64,000 nt of DNA from Zarea fungicola. Taxonomy: Eukaryota > Ascomycota > Sordariomycetes > Hypocreales > Cordycipitaceae. Shown here piece by piece: positions 22,703-31,931 of the stretch. Below the pieces are notes generated by a model that saw only the letters and a list, made by a program, of their open reading frames with translations, searched no databases and was not told the origin of the DNA. Within the stretch, counting starts at the first letter, position 1. The number at the start of each line of letters is the position of its first letter. A program made the translations under genes and the position numbers. Where the stretch lies: NCBI GenBank assembly GCA_900169235.1, contig FWCC01000013.1, positions 24,635 through 88,634 of the forward strand. Reading direction: 5' to 3'.

Positions 22703-23491
22703 CTACACAATGGTGAACTTCAGATCATGGATGGAGCCGAATAGCCATACCTCAATCTCCGCAAGGGCATCAATATCATTTGAGACGGCTGCATGGGTTA
22801 CCGTTTCATCATGCCATCCCATCGTACGCTTTGTATTTCTCAATGAGTCTCCCAAGCGACAAAGCCCTCCAAAGTCGATAATGATAGGTACGTCATTCTC
22901 ATCCAGCATAATATTTGCCGGCGTAATATCATTGTGAACCAGGCCGAGGGAATGTAAATGTTCAAGCGCCGCTCTCAGCGACGGGACCCAAGCTTTCATA
23001 TCGTGTCGAACCAATGGTCTGCCACTGGCAATGAAATCTTGTGTTGAGAGTCCTCGTGGGTTAACTCGTTCAAGGAGTGTAATTTTGTATTTCTTGAAAA
23101 TAAATCCTGTTGCAAGCCCATTCGATTCAGAACACCCATAGTACATCGCTAGGTTAGGATGCTGGTTCTGTCGGATAAGCTCGCACATTTCGATCTCATG
23201 TGCCATCTGAGCTTCATGGTCGTTATCCAGCCATTCCTCAATATCTGGCTTCTTAAGCCAGAATCCATCAACCGGAGTTGCTGTAATCCAATGGGGACGA
23301 AGCCTTGGGCCTCTGTTCTCGGTGCAGATAGCTTGAACGTCTTCGAGTTGAGAGAAATCTTGTGGTAGCCGTTTGCGATCCTTCCAGATTCCTAAATAAT
23401 ATCTATCATTGCGGAGCACAATGACTTTCACGTATATTTGGAAAGTGCCGTTGACTCGTTTCATACACTCATAAGAATTAACGATATTCAT
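22703..23491 (-). CDS. Protein kinase-like protein
   Basis: From the ATG at 23491 the protein is 262 aa. An N-terminal ~100 residues without a clear glycine loop is followed by a helix with HEIEMCELIRQNQHPNLAMY, typical of the kinase alphaC/beta4 region. The catalytic loop HNDITPANIMLD has H186, D188 and N193, and the metal loop is IIIDFGG (D206). The Asp of HxD and the DFG are kept, so catalytic capacity is possible, but the N-lobe is short and the ATP-anchoring Lys is not obvious. The C-lobe ends soon after the activation segment. This form (HND...DFGG, then ...TMGW) is common among lineage-specific fungal kinases of unknown substrate. Confidence 0.75.
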   Translation of the reverse strand: MNIVNSYECMKRVNGTFQIYVKVIVLRNDRYYLGIWKDRKRLPQDFSQLEDVQAICTENRGPRLRPHWITATPVDGFWLKKPDIEEWLDNDHEAQMAHEIEMCELIRQNQHPNLAMYYGCSESNGLATGFIFKKYKITLLERVNPRGLSTQDFIASGRPLVRHDMKAWVPSLRAALEHLHSLGLVHNDITPANIMLDENDVPIIIDFGGLCRLGDSLRNTKRTMGWHDETVTHAAVSNDIDALAEIEVWLFGSIHDLKFTIV

Positions 23492-23716
23492 ATTGTGAGA
23501 AGTAATAAGTTTTGCGAGTTTGGTGGTTTGTATTCTGGTCTGGATTGTTCTGGCTAAAAATGGCGGACAAACATGGCTTATATAACAGAGGGTGGTCACG
23601 TGTGCAGAAGTAGAGTTTAAGACACAGGAAGATTTTACTATAGACCGTCTCCTTCCCAGTGATTAGTTTCACTACAACTCGACCAAAACACTTTAAATGC
23701 CAGCCCATGTGCCTTG

Positions 23717-23938
23717 TTATACTAATCGATAAATGTATGCTCCTTGGTACAACCTGGCGTTTTTTTTTGGCGGTTTTCTACTTCGTCGTTGGCGGCACGT
23801 AGTTGACGGAATTAACACAAGTAGTTTGGCCACATTCAAATGTCTTTTTCGGAGTTCCGTCCGGCTGAGCTGAGTTGTAATGGCACATCTGTAAACTTCA
23901 TTTAGTTGAGCATATTCTACCAAAAAATGAAGGTTCAT
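23717..23938 (-). CDS. Doubtful small ORF, 73 aa
   Basis: An ATG frame (MNLHFLVEYAQLNEVYRCAI) with a basic C-terminal half (RQRRSRKPPKKN). It lies in AT-rich DNA between two better genes. No splice partner or family is recognised; it may be spurious. Confidence 0.2.
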   Translation of the reverse strand: MNLHFLVEYAQLNEVYRCAITTQLSRTELRKRHLNVAKLLVLIPSTTCRQRRSRKPPKKNARLYQGAYIYRLV

Positions 23939-24154
23939 ACTTTGAATGAAATAGTAGCTTTGAAAAGTAGTTCCGGTTGTGAAGATAGGAGTGAAAAGAT
24001 GTGGAAGATGATTGACGACTCACAACTGTGAAATGAGGGCATTGGGCCTATTTATATCTGTAAATGCATGTTAAAATTATGTATTCTGAAGTAAAATTGT
24101 ATTTGGCCCCAATACGGTCTCGTCGATAAAGGCCATGCAACGTAACTGTTGCAT

Positions 24155-24618
24155 CTATCCTGCGACTAGGTCTAGGAATGTATGTACATTCACCCCATAC
24201 TTTTCGGCAATATTGCCAATGGCAGCCCTCAATAGAGTCTATAAATTAGCACCAGTCAAGAAAAAAAAGGTTTCCAACATACTAGGGCTGTCAATAGCAT
24301 TGCTATTTTTGACTCATCCCAATGCTGTATTATACGGTTGATTTCGTCCTCGTTGCGCAGGACTTCAAGTATCTCCCTCGCCAAATCCTGCTCAAAGGCG
24401 GTGATATATCCACCGCGAATGGCTTTGCTTAGCTCAACAAGAGCTTGAATACATTCAGATTTGGCCTCCCTCAAGCTGCTCCATACCTCGGAACCTATTG
24501 CTGTCGAATAATCGGATACCTTCTCAAAAACAAGGCGAGGAAGCTCTTCCACACAGATCTCGCGCATACTGTGATCAATGTCCTGGTCAGACGCATATGG
24601 ATACGCAGGGCGTTGCAT
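24155..24618 (-). CDS. Small helical protein of unknown function, 139 aa
   Basis: There are two exons: 24618..24283 and 24238..24155. They are separated by a 44-nt intron (GTATGT...GCTAATTTATAG) and join in phase 0. The joined protein reads ...KIAMLLTALTLLRAAIGNIAEK and ends VHTFLDLVAG. It is highly charged and predicted almost entirely alpha-helical. There is no signal peptide or known domain. The exact frame closure and the branch point (GCTAAT) make the model convincing although the function is unknown. Confidence 0.6.
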
Positions 24619-24844
24619 GCTAGTTGTTTTCTTGTTTCTGCCTTGTCTTCAATAGTGTGTAGTATCTAAAGTGTAAATTTCTGCATTACATGCATCTAAA
24701 TTACTTTGAAGCCATCCCTCTCACGTAAACGTTTTGCGTTATTTATACCCTATATATATTCAATTGGTAATAGAAGTTTCTCACTGAATGCAATTCACCA
24801 TCTAAACCTGTTATTTAACGATTCTCAGATCATACTTTTAGTGG

Positions 24845-25090
24845 CTAGCTAACTGTACGAAATTCATCAGAGTTGGACAGAATAGTGCGTAAATCCCCGA
24901 TAAACGGACCTCCAACCGCCTGGATAGCACTTTGAATCTGTTCTATACCTCCATATACATATTTTTCGCCACCACTACCACCTACCGATGTGACACGAAC
25001 CACCCATTCAAGCATCTCGATCTTGACCGTTACTTTAGTATCACACTCAATGATAATATAACTTCCACGGTATACAATATTTTGACCCAT
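24845..25090 (-). CDS. Small protein of unknown function, 81 aa
   Basis: The ATG at 25090 opens MGQNIVYRGSYIIIECDTKV, with alternating beta-strand-like hydrophobicity and a GGSGGEKY loop. The C-terminus is GGPFIGDLRTILSNSDEF. A similar C-terminal sequence (GRSMIDDLGSILSQYTGSDF) is encoded just upstream on the same strand, indicating a tandem duplicate. No family is recognised. Confidence 0.4.
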   Translation of the reverse strand: MGQNIVYRGSYIIIECDTKVTVKIEMLEWVVRVTSVGGSGGEKYVYGGIEQIQSAIQAVGGPFIGDLRTILSNSDEFRTVS

Positions 25091-25096
25091 TATACG

Positions 25097-25260
25097 TCAA
25101 CAGTCTTGTGAATCACTGTTTAGTATCGTCAAATTGTCGAAATCAGATCCAGTATATTGGGACAAAATACTGCCCAAATCATCAATCATTGATCTCCCAT
25201 GTTGAATATCAACGGTAGATGGAGAAGGGACATACCAGTTTAACCTTGGCGGTAAAGTCT
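25097..25260 (-). pseudogene. Relic or exon related to the neighbouring 81-aa gene
   Basis: After an AATTAG acceptor-like site, the minus strand is open as TLPPRLNWYVPSPSTVDIQH and then GRSMIDDLGSILSQYTGSDF, ending in a stop. The second half resembles the end of the 24845-25090 protein (GGPFIGDLRTILSNSDEF). There is no ATG in frame. It could be the last exon of a second copy or a relic. Confidence 0.35.
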
Positions 25261-25341
25261 AATTCAATTGTGTTTAACTACTGATAAAGCCAGTAGATGA
25301 ATAACAAGGCTGTATTGAGAAGAATAGAGGTATTTATATAC

Positions 25342-25560
25342 TGTCAGGACACCGATGAAGGTATCACCGGAGCCTGACGATATAAGGCACGTGATGAAGG
25401 ACCGGGTATATAGATCCGAGCTGGCTTCGACCTCGCTGGGAGAAGCCAGCGATAATTCCTTCAGCTACATAGGACCTACCTGCACATATCGTGAATACAA
25501 GCACTCTCTTCTTAAAAGCCCTCACATATACTTATTTTTTATGCCATTAGAGAGATAGAA
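25342..25560. repeat. Possible solo-LTR-like fragment
   Basis: The segment begins TGTCAGGACACCG and soon shows the inverse CCGGAGCCTGAC. It then has GGCACGTGATGAAGGACC, a TATATAG box, a short hairpin (GCTGGCTTC/GAAGCCAGC) and AT-rich AGAGAG runs. This resembles the layout of ascomycete Ty3-type long terminal repeats. No matching second copy or internal polyprotein is seen in the window. Confidence 0.3.
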
Positions 25561-25751
25561 GCTATTTAGAGAGCCTCTATTCTTTACTTACAGTCTTAAA
25601 TAACCCTTAAAAAGAGTGAATAACTATTTTTCACTTTAATTCGCAATACATTGGCTCATGTGTGAGGACATGTATATTCATCAGGTATAATTTCTTTATT
25701 GCATAGTACTTTATTGTATGTCCCTCGTAGTTTGATATCTCGCCATTGGCC

Positions 25752-26854
25752 CTACCTATTTGCGATCTGTTCTAGATTCGAGAAGCTGATTACACAATCT
25801 GTGTCTTTCATTGTTGCTGTCGTATCCATAAGCTTAGATTGGTTATTTGTGCATAATTTTAACTTGCTGAACCTACATGTATTGTTGGGATCGTTATCCG
25901 AATCAGATATATAATCGCTCTCTGCCGTGATTAGGATTGAAGGGGCCGATTGTTTGAGACGTTTTCGTCTAAGGCTGTGGTTGGGAGGTGTGTGAGATAC
26001 TAATTTATCAATTTCGGTGTCGCTGCCGCGCCCTGGGTGCTTCCGGCAATGTGGAGGAGGAGGGTTTCCTCTACGCTGCGAGTCGGCTACTGAGACCCTA
26101 TCCTTTTGAGCTCTCTTTGGCCAGGCTCTGGTAGATGGTGACACGCTCTTTGTACTTTCATCGCAGCTGTATTGCCCATAATATTAGCTTAGTCGTTAAT
26201 GTATGGTAATAGTACCTCGATACTGACATGGAGTTGCTCTGGCTGACTTCGTCTTCATCCACTTCGAAATCGGTATCTTCCTCTGAATCGGGTATCTCAT
26301 TCTTGCTGTCCCCTTTCACGGAGACTTCATCTTTTAAAGCAGTTGGGATTTCAGCGTCCGCAACAACGACGGCTTTCGTCGGCCGCTTGGGAGTTTCGTC
26401 ACCACCATTTAGAGCTTTTTTTTGAGCAGCTTTCTCGAGAAGATTGACCATCTCGGGGTTTGGAAAGCGACACAATCGATTTTTTCTTGGACAAGTCGCT
26501 AGGTGAGATGTTTTGCTAATGATATCGTCGACCGTTTCAGAAACTGCGTCATCTTCATCCGACCAGCGTTGCATACTGCGCACAAAATCCTCATGATGTT
26601 TAATAGCCCTAATATGTATGTTAGTTAGTTCCTTTTGGATTTTATTTCAGTTAGAGAATCTACTTCTTATCGTCGGGCTCTTCCAGAAACTGCAACCATG
26701 CTTCAATGCATGGCCCGGCAATGTCTGGGCAAAGGGGAATTGTTTCACGGATATATTTGCAAGATCTTGCCGAAACAGTTATTTCTAGAAAACCAGGAAG
26801 AATCTGATTGAAAGGATATTTCGAGGCAGCGACAGCGTTCAGGCTGCCGTCCAT
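25752..26854 (-). CDS. Unknown nuclear-type protein, 332 aa, three exons
   Basis: The exons are 26854..26664, 26608..26216 and 26166..25752 (total exactly 333 codons). The introns start GTAGAT and GTACTA and end ATATTAG and ATACAG. The N-terminus (MDGSLNAVAASKYPFNQILP) leads into SARSCKYIRETIPLCPDIAG and then WLQFLEEPDDKKAIKHHEDF. The middle is acidic (DSEEDTDFEVDEDE) and the C-terminus basic, with nuclear-localisation-like runs (RRKRLKQ). No domain is recognised. A TATATAAGG core promoter lies about 65 bp upstream, and a nearly identical 22-bp element precedes the next gene at 27889. Confidence 0.6.
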
Positions 26855-26915
26855 TCTGTCTTTCTGACAACTTGTTCGCCTCGGACAACACCAGCCGCTG
26901 TAGGTGGTGGGAGTG

Positions 26916-26937
26916 GACCTTATATAGTCAGGTTGAT
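26916..26937 (-). promoter_or_regulatory. TATA core promoter, copy 1 of a shared 22-bp element
   Basis: The plus-strand sequence GACCTTATATAGTCAGGTTG (plus AT) reads as CAACCTGACTATATAAGGTC on the gene strand. It sits about 65 bp upstream of the ATG at 26854. Twenty of 22 positions match the element at 27934-27955. Confidence 0.55.
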
Positions 26938-27322
26938 CGTAATTAGTTGGCGGGCAAGATGAACGTGAACAACAAGGGCACCCAACAAAAGTTCGAGAAA
27001 AATGGCAACCAGCCGGAAAGGAAATATTGTCCGTCATCCACGTGTTCAATAATTAGTTATCCAGATTCGATTTACGTTCATGTGGGGCTCTTTAAAGCCA
27101 CCGGATTTATAGTGCCATGTCATTCGACTAATTCAACCGCTACGATGTCCATATTAAATATGAGCAAGTATGTGATGTGAATAGCCCATTTAATTCAAGG
27201 TCACAATAATTATTGAAAACAAGCCCGCCATCTGTATCCCAACACAGAAGCCTGTGGTTGATTACGAAATAAATCCTTCGGTTAGGAGTGTACAAAAACT
27301 ACTGCTTCACCTCTCCTACTTC

Positions 27323-27889
27323 TTATTCATCTGCTCCTTCAACTTCCCTTTTCAAATCTTCATTTTCCTTCCTTAAATTAGAAACTTCCAATTCCAAGTG
27401 TCTGATATAAGCTTGAGCCGACCATAATGCATTCTGGCTGCCATTTTGAAGAGCTCGGAAAGCAAGCCAAAGCTTCTGATTTTCCAATGCCGAATGATTT
27501 GCCAATGCCAAATAGTTTATTGCTGTCTGCAAGCTGTTCATCGGCTCTGGAAGGGGGTCTGTTTCCTCTTCCAGAGTTTCCATTCGCGTAGAATGCTCTT
27601 GAGGCGAAAAGCACCCTGTTGCTTTGTTTTTGTGTGTATCGGTGTCCCCAACAGGCTGCTGGTTCATCCCGAGTGTGTAAGACTGAGCGTCCGGAAACTT
27701 AGGATCAAGTTCCTTCTGTGCTTCCGCATTGTCGTGAGCTGGGTTAATTGGTGGCGATGCAGAGGGGCGAGGAGTTTTGGGGCCTGAGCCGCGACGACGT
27801 TGGCCAGAACGTATAGTGCGTGATGGGTTGCCCATGCTCAGAGTCAGCAGCAACAGCAACAAGCCAAGAAGAAAGATCTGAAGGCGCAT
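27323..27889 (-). CDS. Secreted or membrane-anchored coiled-coil protein, 188 aa
   Basis: The ATG at 27889 begins MRLQIFLLGLLLLLLTLSMG, a strong signal peptide or anchor. A basic stretch follows (RTIRSGQRRRGSGPK), then a Pro/Ser/Asp-rich linker. The C-terminal ~80 residues are helical, with heptad-like leucines and many Lys/Glu (LELEVSNLRKENEDLKREVE), i.e. a coiled coil. Cysteines are almost absent, unlike small secreted effectors. Function is unknown. Its TATA promoter is shared with the next downstream gene. Confidence 0.55.
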   Translation of the reverse strand: MRLQIFLLGLLLLLLTLSMGNPSRTIRSGQRRRGSGPKTPRPSASPPINPAHDNAEAQKELDPKFPDAQSYTLGMNQQPVGDTDTHKNKATGCFSPQEHSTRMETLEEETDPLPEPMNSLQTAINYLALANHSALENQKLWLAFRALQNGSQNALWSAQAYIRHLELEVSNLRKENEDLKREVEGADE

Positions 27890-27933
27890 TTGCAAAGTTG
27901 GATGGACAACATCAGCTGCAGATGAGAGCAGCA

Positions 27934-27955
27934 GACCTTATATAGTAAGGTTGGT
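27934..27955 (-). promoter_or_regulatory. TATA core promoter, copy 2 of a shared 22-bp element
   Basis: GACCTTATATAGTAAGGTTG (plus GT) on the plus strand; the complementary TATATAAGG lies about 50 bp upstream of the ATG at 27889. It matches the element at 26916-26937 except at two positions, while the flanking DNA is unrelated. Confidence 0.55.
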
Positions 27956-28229
27956 GGACTTCATGAGTTCTATGGCTGGTCAGGGTTGGACACTGGCCCG
28001 GACGCTTTCCTGCACACGGAATGTATCTGACAGGCCCTGAACCTAAGAAATCGATTTTCCGTGCCAGCCTGTGAGTCGGTATATCGTAAAAATATCGTCG
28101 CAGCTACGATGTCATTGAACTCCCAGAGCTTTCGCTGGAAGGGATTTTCAAAATTCTTAATATATTAAAGTAGAATGTGAACGTGTGAAATCTTCTCTAA
28201 ATAATCCTTGAATTGTTCTTTTAATAGTT

Positions 28230-28973
28230 CTATTCAGTGTTTGTTGGGCTGTCCCGCCAAATTATCCTGGCACCCACAATACTCTGACCATCGCCAGCTA
28301 AGTCGACGTTGCTGATCTTGCCGACAAGGTTTGCAAGGTCAATTGAAGAGCTGCAGGATCTACGCCCCAACAAGCGCAGGTCAGTGCCGACTATAATATT
28401 TCCGCTGCCCTGAATATCCACGTTGCGAATGGTCGTAGTATTCCGTATCTCATGAACTGGTACATCACCAATAGCTTGTAGGCCAACAGTGAAATCACCA
28501 TCGCCAGTAATAGAAACATTCTCAATTGTGCCAGCACCGTTTCCGTTTTTCGTGGCTTCGGAAAGTGCAGTGATGCTAGATTGTATTCCCTGAAGGGTAG
28601 TTGAGCCGGCGACGTTGATGGCCAGAGCAAGACTAATCTTGCGTTGCGCTAATTCGGCAAACAACTTTGATATGGTCTTCTCGTGGGACCGGAAATATAT
28701 CACGCGTTGTACCTTGTTTTTGGTTGTGATAGTTGCCAATTCGTCCTGGTTCTGCATATCAAGGATGCCGTTAATGCAGGCCTGTATCTCATCGGTTTGA
28801 AGCACAGGGTTATTGGAGATGGAGGTCGCCAGAGTGTTTAGATCGTTGAGTTGCTGGCGGTATGACTGGAGTGCCTTGGAGGCCTGCTTCAGATCTTCGA
28901 CAACTCCCAACAATTGAACAGCCAAAGCTGCCAACCGCGTTGCTGCTGCAGCAACAACGAGAACTTCGGCCAT
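28230..28973 (-). CDS. HeLo-like (STAND N-terminal type) protein with three amyloid-motif-like repeats
   Basis: The intronless frame gives 247 aa. Residues 1 to ~135 match the Helo_like_N pattern of fungal STAND/NLR and cell-death proteins: MAEVLVVAAAATRLAALAVQ, a helical middle, and the signature-like FRSHEKTISKLFAELAQRKI then SLALAIN. Three ~18-residue repeats follow at 149-166, 181-198 and 219-236: (T/K)I-x-NV-x-(I/L)-x-G-x-G-xxx-VG. Spacing and Asn/Gly/Val pattern resemble HET-s-related amyloid motifs, which fold as beta-solenoids and pass a death signal between an NLR and a membrane-disrupting HeLo effector. That role is inferred. No NLR with the same motif is present in the window. A relic of a second copy's C-terminus lies at about 29287-29355. 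Confidence 0.65.
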   Translation of the reverse strand: MAEVLVVAAAATRLAALAVQLLGVVEDLKQASKALQSYRQQLNDLNTLATSISNNPVLQTDEIQACINGILDMQNQDELATITTKNKVQRVIYFRSHEKTISKLFAELAQRKISLALAINVAGSTTLQGIQSSITALSEATKNGNGAGTIENVSITGDGDFTVGLQAIGDVPVHEIRNTTTIRNVDIQGSGNIIVGTDLRLLGRRSCSSSIDLANLVGKISNVDLAGDGQSIVGARIIWRDSPTNTE

Positions 28974-29286
28974 TTCACTTAATCACAAAGTGGTGCGTGG
29001 AGGAAGATAAAACCTTAGGGCATACAGCGCATCTGTCGCTATTTAAATACCTTGAACAAAAACTGGACTACTCAGCTGATCAACAACCCCAACTGGTACA
29101 TGTCTTTTCCGCGCCATAGTTATTGTTGGAATTGGCCTCTGGCCATGTACGCCTCGGATATTTAAAGGCAATTTCCATATCTGAATACTGACAAGGATTC
29201 AAGGAGAAAAGTGAGTTTACCTCGTAGTTAGCTATGAACACGAAATACTGGACACAGTCTCCAAAAAATCCTCATATTAGTATCAG

Positions 29287-29358
29287 TTTACTTTTAATAG
29301 TTCTATTGAGTGACTGTTGGACTGTCCTTGAAATTCCTTCTTGCGCGAATTATAGTAC
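29287..29358 (-). pseudogene. Relic of a second HeLo-like protein C-terminus
   Basis: On the minus strand a frame reads GSGGTIIRARRNFKDSPTVT then Q-stop. It parallels the end of the intact HeLo gene, GDGQSIVGARIIWRDSPTNT then E-stop. The DNA around the stop (about 36 bp, including CTTTTAATAGTTCTATT on the plus strand) is nearly identical to 28216-28251. The copy has lost its N-terminal part and now overlaps, in another frame, the last codons of the Zn2Cys6 gene. Confidence 0.5.
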
Positions 29359-29363
29359 CACCA

Positions 29364-31053
29364 CTACCCTCTTTGTTTACGTGGCTGTAGGAACCGGCCA
29401 GGCTTCCAAGAGCTAATCAGATAGGTACAATGCCAGAAACCGTGGTGGCATTGACTGCATGTCGGCCGCTCTTCACCGCACTTGATGCGTCGTTGCCTTC
29501 AGCTGTTAGCCACATATAAGTAAGGCGCGTGGAACTGCTTTCAGCTACTTACCGGCAAGTTTGGCATCCTGTCTTGGACTTTGTAGCCCATTTCCTCTGC
29601 CTCTTTCCTGGGGTTCTGCGCTTCGAAGGCGCTATTAACGTCGACAACGCAGCTGTGTCGGCTATAGTCGGAGCCGGCACTTCCGTCTGATTCAACCTGT
29701 TTGGGCCGTATTTCGTTTCTGTACATAAAGTGTCCAATTTGAATATTTTCTGGTACAGATGTCCTATCTCTGCGCACAAAGCCTCCAATTTTTTCTTCTC
29801 CTTGTGCTCATGTCTAAGAAAGCACTCCATGGAAGTTGTGTATTTCTGAAACTGTAGTATCAAGTCAACTTGAATTGGGTCAGTCACTGTACGTTTCAGT
29901 AAACTTGTGAAGTATGATATTCTACCGCTATCAGCAATGGGACTTCTCGAGACTAAGTCAGGTTGCATACCTGTGCAATATGAGCATCCTTGTGAAGATG
30001 TCTTCTTCCAACTGATTACACATGTATGCCATCATTTTTGAGATACCTAACTTCAAGTCTTCTCGAAGCTCGGCTGAAATGGGTCGTCCAGCATCCAAGT
30101 GCCTGAGGTAACTCTTTAGCTGAGGAAGGTAAAAAAAGACATCTTCGATACTTTTAAAAACTTGAGCAACCGGACCTTTTCTCGCATCATAGTAGTCCGC
30201 GACACAGAGCCGAAAATATTGTTCGTGCATTGATTGTAAACGACTGGTATATTGCGTTGCGCTGTCAACGCCGCCGAATCTCTGCTCTAGGAGGCACGGC
30301 TTGGAGGGAAATGGAAGGTTGAAGTATTCAATTTCTGTAATATCACCGGCCGTCTCCCTATCCAGTAGTTAGATATATAATAATAGCCTAAGCAAATTCC
30401 TCTTACGTTAATAGTAGCACACAGGCTGACAAAACCATCCACGGTATAAAAAACTGTGGTGAGCGCCATTCCAATTCATTATACATTCTGGAATAGTTAG
30501 TATGTGTGAGAAAAGAGTAATTCAATGTAACATACCTAAACATGCTTTGACATGTCCTGTAAAGATAATTGCGTGTTTTAGGCGCAGGGGTGCCGACACT
30601 AAGGTGCAACAGATACATGGTACCGAGTAATTGCAAACGTTGAACAATTGTCATTTTGGAAGAAGATGACTTAATGGATTCGCTTTGTACTAGGGAACAT
30701 AGTTCAAAATATTCGGTTTTTTTTTGAACCTCAACATGCCCTTCCGTATAATGTTGGAGCAGAACGAGCTGGTACCCAATTGCGATGGCATGCGCGACAG
30801 CCGTTATCTCAGCCTGCGAGTGTGAAGGAGCTTCCTTTGTGTATAGAAAAAGTAGCTCACGAGGTGCTATTACCGGATATTTTGCTAGTACAAGTTCATT
30901 AGCAGTGGAAATAGCAGTGGTAAACTCTCTCGTGGCCAAATCCGGGTCAGGCTGGGTCTATAAACAACTCGTTACTAACGTTGAGAAAGCTGACTTGAGC
31001 GTAGCATTTCGAACGTAACTCACCTCAGCCAGATAGCGCAGAATTGTCACCAT
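29364..31053 (-). CDS. Zn2Cys6 protein with the zinc cluster at the C-terminus, six exons
   Basis: The exons are 31053..31024, 30957..30536, 30487..30407, 30357..29971, 29927..29553 and 29496..29364 (476 codons in total, all joins in phase, donors GTGAGT/GTATGT/GTAAGA/GTATGC/GTAAGT). The protein starts MVTILRYLAETQPDPDLATR and has a long helical body reminiscent of fungal transcription-factor middle regions. It ends with a complete binuclear zinc cluster: Cys 428, 431, 438, 445, 448 and 455 (C-x2-C-x6-C-x6-C-x2-C-x6-C), preceded by the typical basic KRQRKWATKSKTG. Such clusters bind CGG half-sites and normally sit near the N-terminus. Only 20 residues follow the last Cys. The fourth intron (43 nt) is the least certain join. 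Confidence 0.65.
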
Positions 31054-31422
31054 AGTTCACTGTGACAGCTTCGACTCTAAAAAAGTCGGCTTCGGTTTAG
31101 GTGGAGGCGTCGGCTTCGGTAGACCTGTTGTGTCATATGCACCACGGGCCATTTCTGTACCACGTAGAGCCAAAAATTTTTTTCGCGGGCTTGGAAGGAA
31201 AGAGTAGTTATATATGAAAATTTGGAGAAAATTATTTATTTTATTTCTTCGGCAAGGAGCATTCCAGTCATCTTGAAACCCACACTCGCAGGTCTAACGA
31301 ATTTTGGATCAGATATCTGTTGCGATTCTCGGTTGTTACCCACGAACTATGGAAGTGTGTACATTGTGGGGTGCCTTCAGAGGTACCATTTGCACGGCAG
31401 CGTGTAAGTAAGGTGCAAAATC

Positions 31423-31931
31423 CTAACCAGTTAGGTACAGGATACTGCCCTCCAGATATCCTCGCCACTCCCACTCCTTGGCGTCTCTCATTGATTTGAC
31501 CATAGGCAAGACGTCGAACACATCCCTATCGTTTCTTTGTAGTATTAAAATCTTTTGGAAGTAGCTATCTGCCTCCTGGCCAAGACGACAGGCGATGCTA
31601 TTATGCGTTAATAGTTTCCCCATGTACTGTGACAACAGAGCATGTGGTATTTTTTGCTCTAAACGTTGGAAGAGCGGTTTAATATTTTTGACCTGCATTT
31701 CCTCTTGATCAGGTATAATGGGAGAGACATTGATGGCAAAGCTGGTTTTGTATATTGCTAAAGTCGCCTCATAATTTGGAAGGGTGTCGCATCTGTCAAT
31801 GAAGATGGTAATCTTTATATCATCCAGCTGCGGCTACGCCATGTTAGACAGGGTTCAACCTGTAAACTCTTTGGGGTATGAAGTACCTCGGTCTTCGGGG
31901 CAGAGCCGCATAACAGTTCGGGCGCTACCAT
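31423..31931 (-). CDS. Truncated paralogue of the 35383-36502 gene
   Basis: Two exons (31931..31887 and 31827..31423) give 149 aa. Key matches to the 340-aa paralogue are G(S/F)APK(T/N)E at the exon border, LFQRL, THNSIACRLGQEA versus TRHSSIGCRLGEQA, and WEWRGY versus WGWRAY. The intron position and phase are the same. The frame stops just after WEWRGYLEGS, where the paralogue continues for ~175 more residues, so this copy is C-terminally truncated. Its N-terminus may also be longer upstream, but no in-frame ATG is seen there. The family is unknown. Confidence 0.5.

Noticed and set aside
26947..27180. 77-codon plus-strand frame MAGKMNVNNKGTQQKFEK
   Set aside because: It lies across the promoter of the minus-strand gene, with composition not distinguishable from chance.
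28000..31053. A complete HET-s/NLR gene pair
   Set aside because: No NACHT or NB-ARC P-loop occurs next to the HeLo-like gene; the neighbour is a zinc-cluster protein, so only the effector half is present.
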